Shown piece after piece: positions 63,530 through 64,000 of a stretch of 64,000 nt of DNA; within the stretch, counting starts at the first letter, position 1; each line of letters begins with the position of its first letter. The stretch is from Mugil cephalus. Taxonomy: Eukaryota; Chordata; Actinopteri; Mugiliformes; Mugilidae. The notes below the pieces were generated by a model. It saw only the letters and a list, made by a program, of their open reading frames with translations. It did not search any database and was not told where the DNA came from. The translations under genes and the position numbers were made by a program. The stretch spans positions 1,112,219 through 1,176,218 of the forward strand of contig NC_061776.1 in NCBI RefSeq assembly GCF_022458985.1, in the 5' to 3' direction.

Positions 63530-63940
63530 TATGTGTCGGTCGTCCCACTGGATCAGGCTACTTATGTTCCAGTTCCACATCAACAGTGTAAACCCAGAGC
63601 TAGCCCGGAGCTAAACCACAGCTAGCTGCGCCGCTAGCTCTCCAATCTTGATGCTAACAGCGGAAGTAGCTGCTCGGTGAACAAACTGAGTTTAGAGTGA
63701 GAAACACGAAGGAATCAAACTCACGGCTCAGTGTAGACGCCTCATAGTTCACAGCACCAGCCTGCTAACAGCTAACAGGCTAATCTGTACTACCGCTCCT
63801 CCGCCTCTTCTTCTGTGGTACTGACGCGTCATTACTACTACTAATACTTCTTCTTCTTCGTTTTTGGTCTCGGCGCATCGCTGCCCTCTGCCGTTATATC
63901 CTGTTGTTGTATAGACTCATCGGTGTATTCATGCTAAACA
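63530..63940. promoter_or_regulatory. Probable tmub promoter region with CTTCTTCTTCG box
   Basis: GCTAGC/GCTAAC words, then CCTCCGCCTCTTCTTCTG, GACGCGTCATTACTACTAC, CTTCTTCTTCGTTTTTGGTC and GCGCATCGCTGCCCTCTGCC. On the minus strand a donor (GAGCC|GTGAGT at 63725/63724) would end a non-coding exon 1 starting near 63800. Inferred. Confidence 0.4.
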
Positions 63941-63942
63941 CG

Positions 63943-64000
63943 GTCCCTCCAGCCTCCCCCATGTCCCCCATGTCCCTCCAGCCTCCCCCATGTCCCCCAT
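63943..64000 (+). repeat. CCCCCATGTCCCTCCAGCCT minisatellite cut by window end
   Basis: Two and a half copies of a 33-bp unit (CCTCCAGCCTCCCCCATGTC plus CCCCATGTC) run off the right edge. Confidence 0.85.

Overview
This window is nuclear DNA from a ray-finned fish, most likely a spiny-rayed teleost. Its genes have many short exons with GT-AG junctions. It carries fish-type L2 LINE tails and Tc1/mariner remnants, and a very large load of micro- and minisatellites. The genes look vertebrate: corticotropin-releasing hormone, a cysteine-string protein, anion exchanger 3, TTC19, and others. There is no bacterial or viral architecture.

Layout from left to right. An L2-type LINE 3' end (about 0.2-1.7 kb) lies in or beyond the 3' part of adhfe1 (minus strand, 2.1-6.75 kb), whose last exons fall off the left edge. 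Next come crh (plus, exon 1 near 8.6 kb, coding exon 9.26-9.71 kb), trim55 (minus, 13.1-16.9 kb) and dnajc5b (minus, 18.07-19.04 kb). The order and relative strands of adhfe1-crh-trim55-dnajc5b match human 8q13, except that RRS1 is not seen. Then follow slc4a3 (minus, 20.1-33.9 kb, with a TATA-bearing non-coding first exon near 35.5 kb), ttc19 (minus, 36.4-40.2 kb), a 15-finger C2H2 zinc-finger gene (minus, 42.2-43.8 kb), a dynein heavy-chain gene that holds only the tail (plus, 47.4-56.5 kb), and a Tmub1/2-type transmembrane ubiquitin-like gene (minus, 56.9-61.2 kb).

Two things stand out. First, the dnah9-like gene reads through 22 exons in one consistent frame (1,117 codons plus stop). It ends with its own stop and poly(A) signals before any linker or motor domain, so it looks like a free-standing dynein tail. 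Second, many tandem arrays sit exactly on splice junctions and have copied them. Intron 1 of the dynein gene is made of one array of donor-site copies and one array of 86-bp units that each carry an acceptor, 52 nt of exon and a donor-like site. One ttc19 intron is an array of its own donor sequence, and several trim55 introns start with arrays grown from their donor. Several other introns (slc4a3, crh, dnah) are almost wholly simple repeat.

The genes do not form one pathway. They include a mitochondrial enzyme and a complex III assembly factor (adhfe1, ttc19), a stress neuropeptide (crh), muscle and synaptic proteins (trim55, dnajc5b), an ion exchanger (slc4a3) and an axonemal-type tail protein. 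All exon limits were read by eye from splice consensus, frame continuity and remembered family sequences. No database search was possible.
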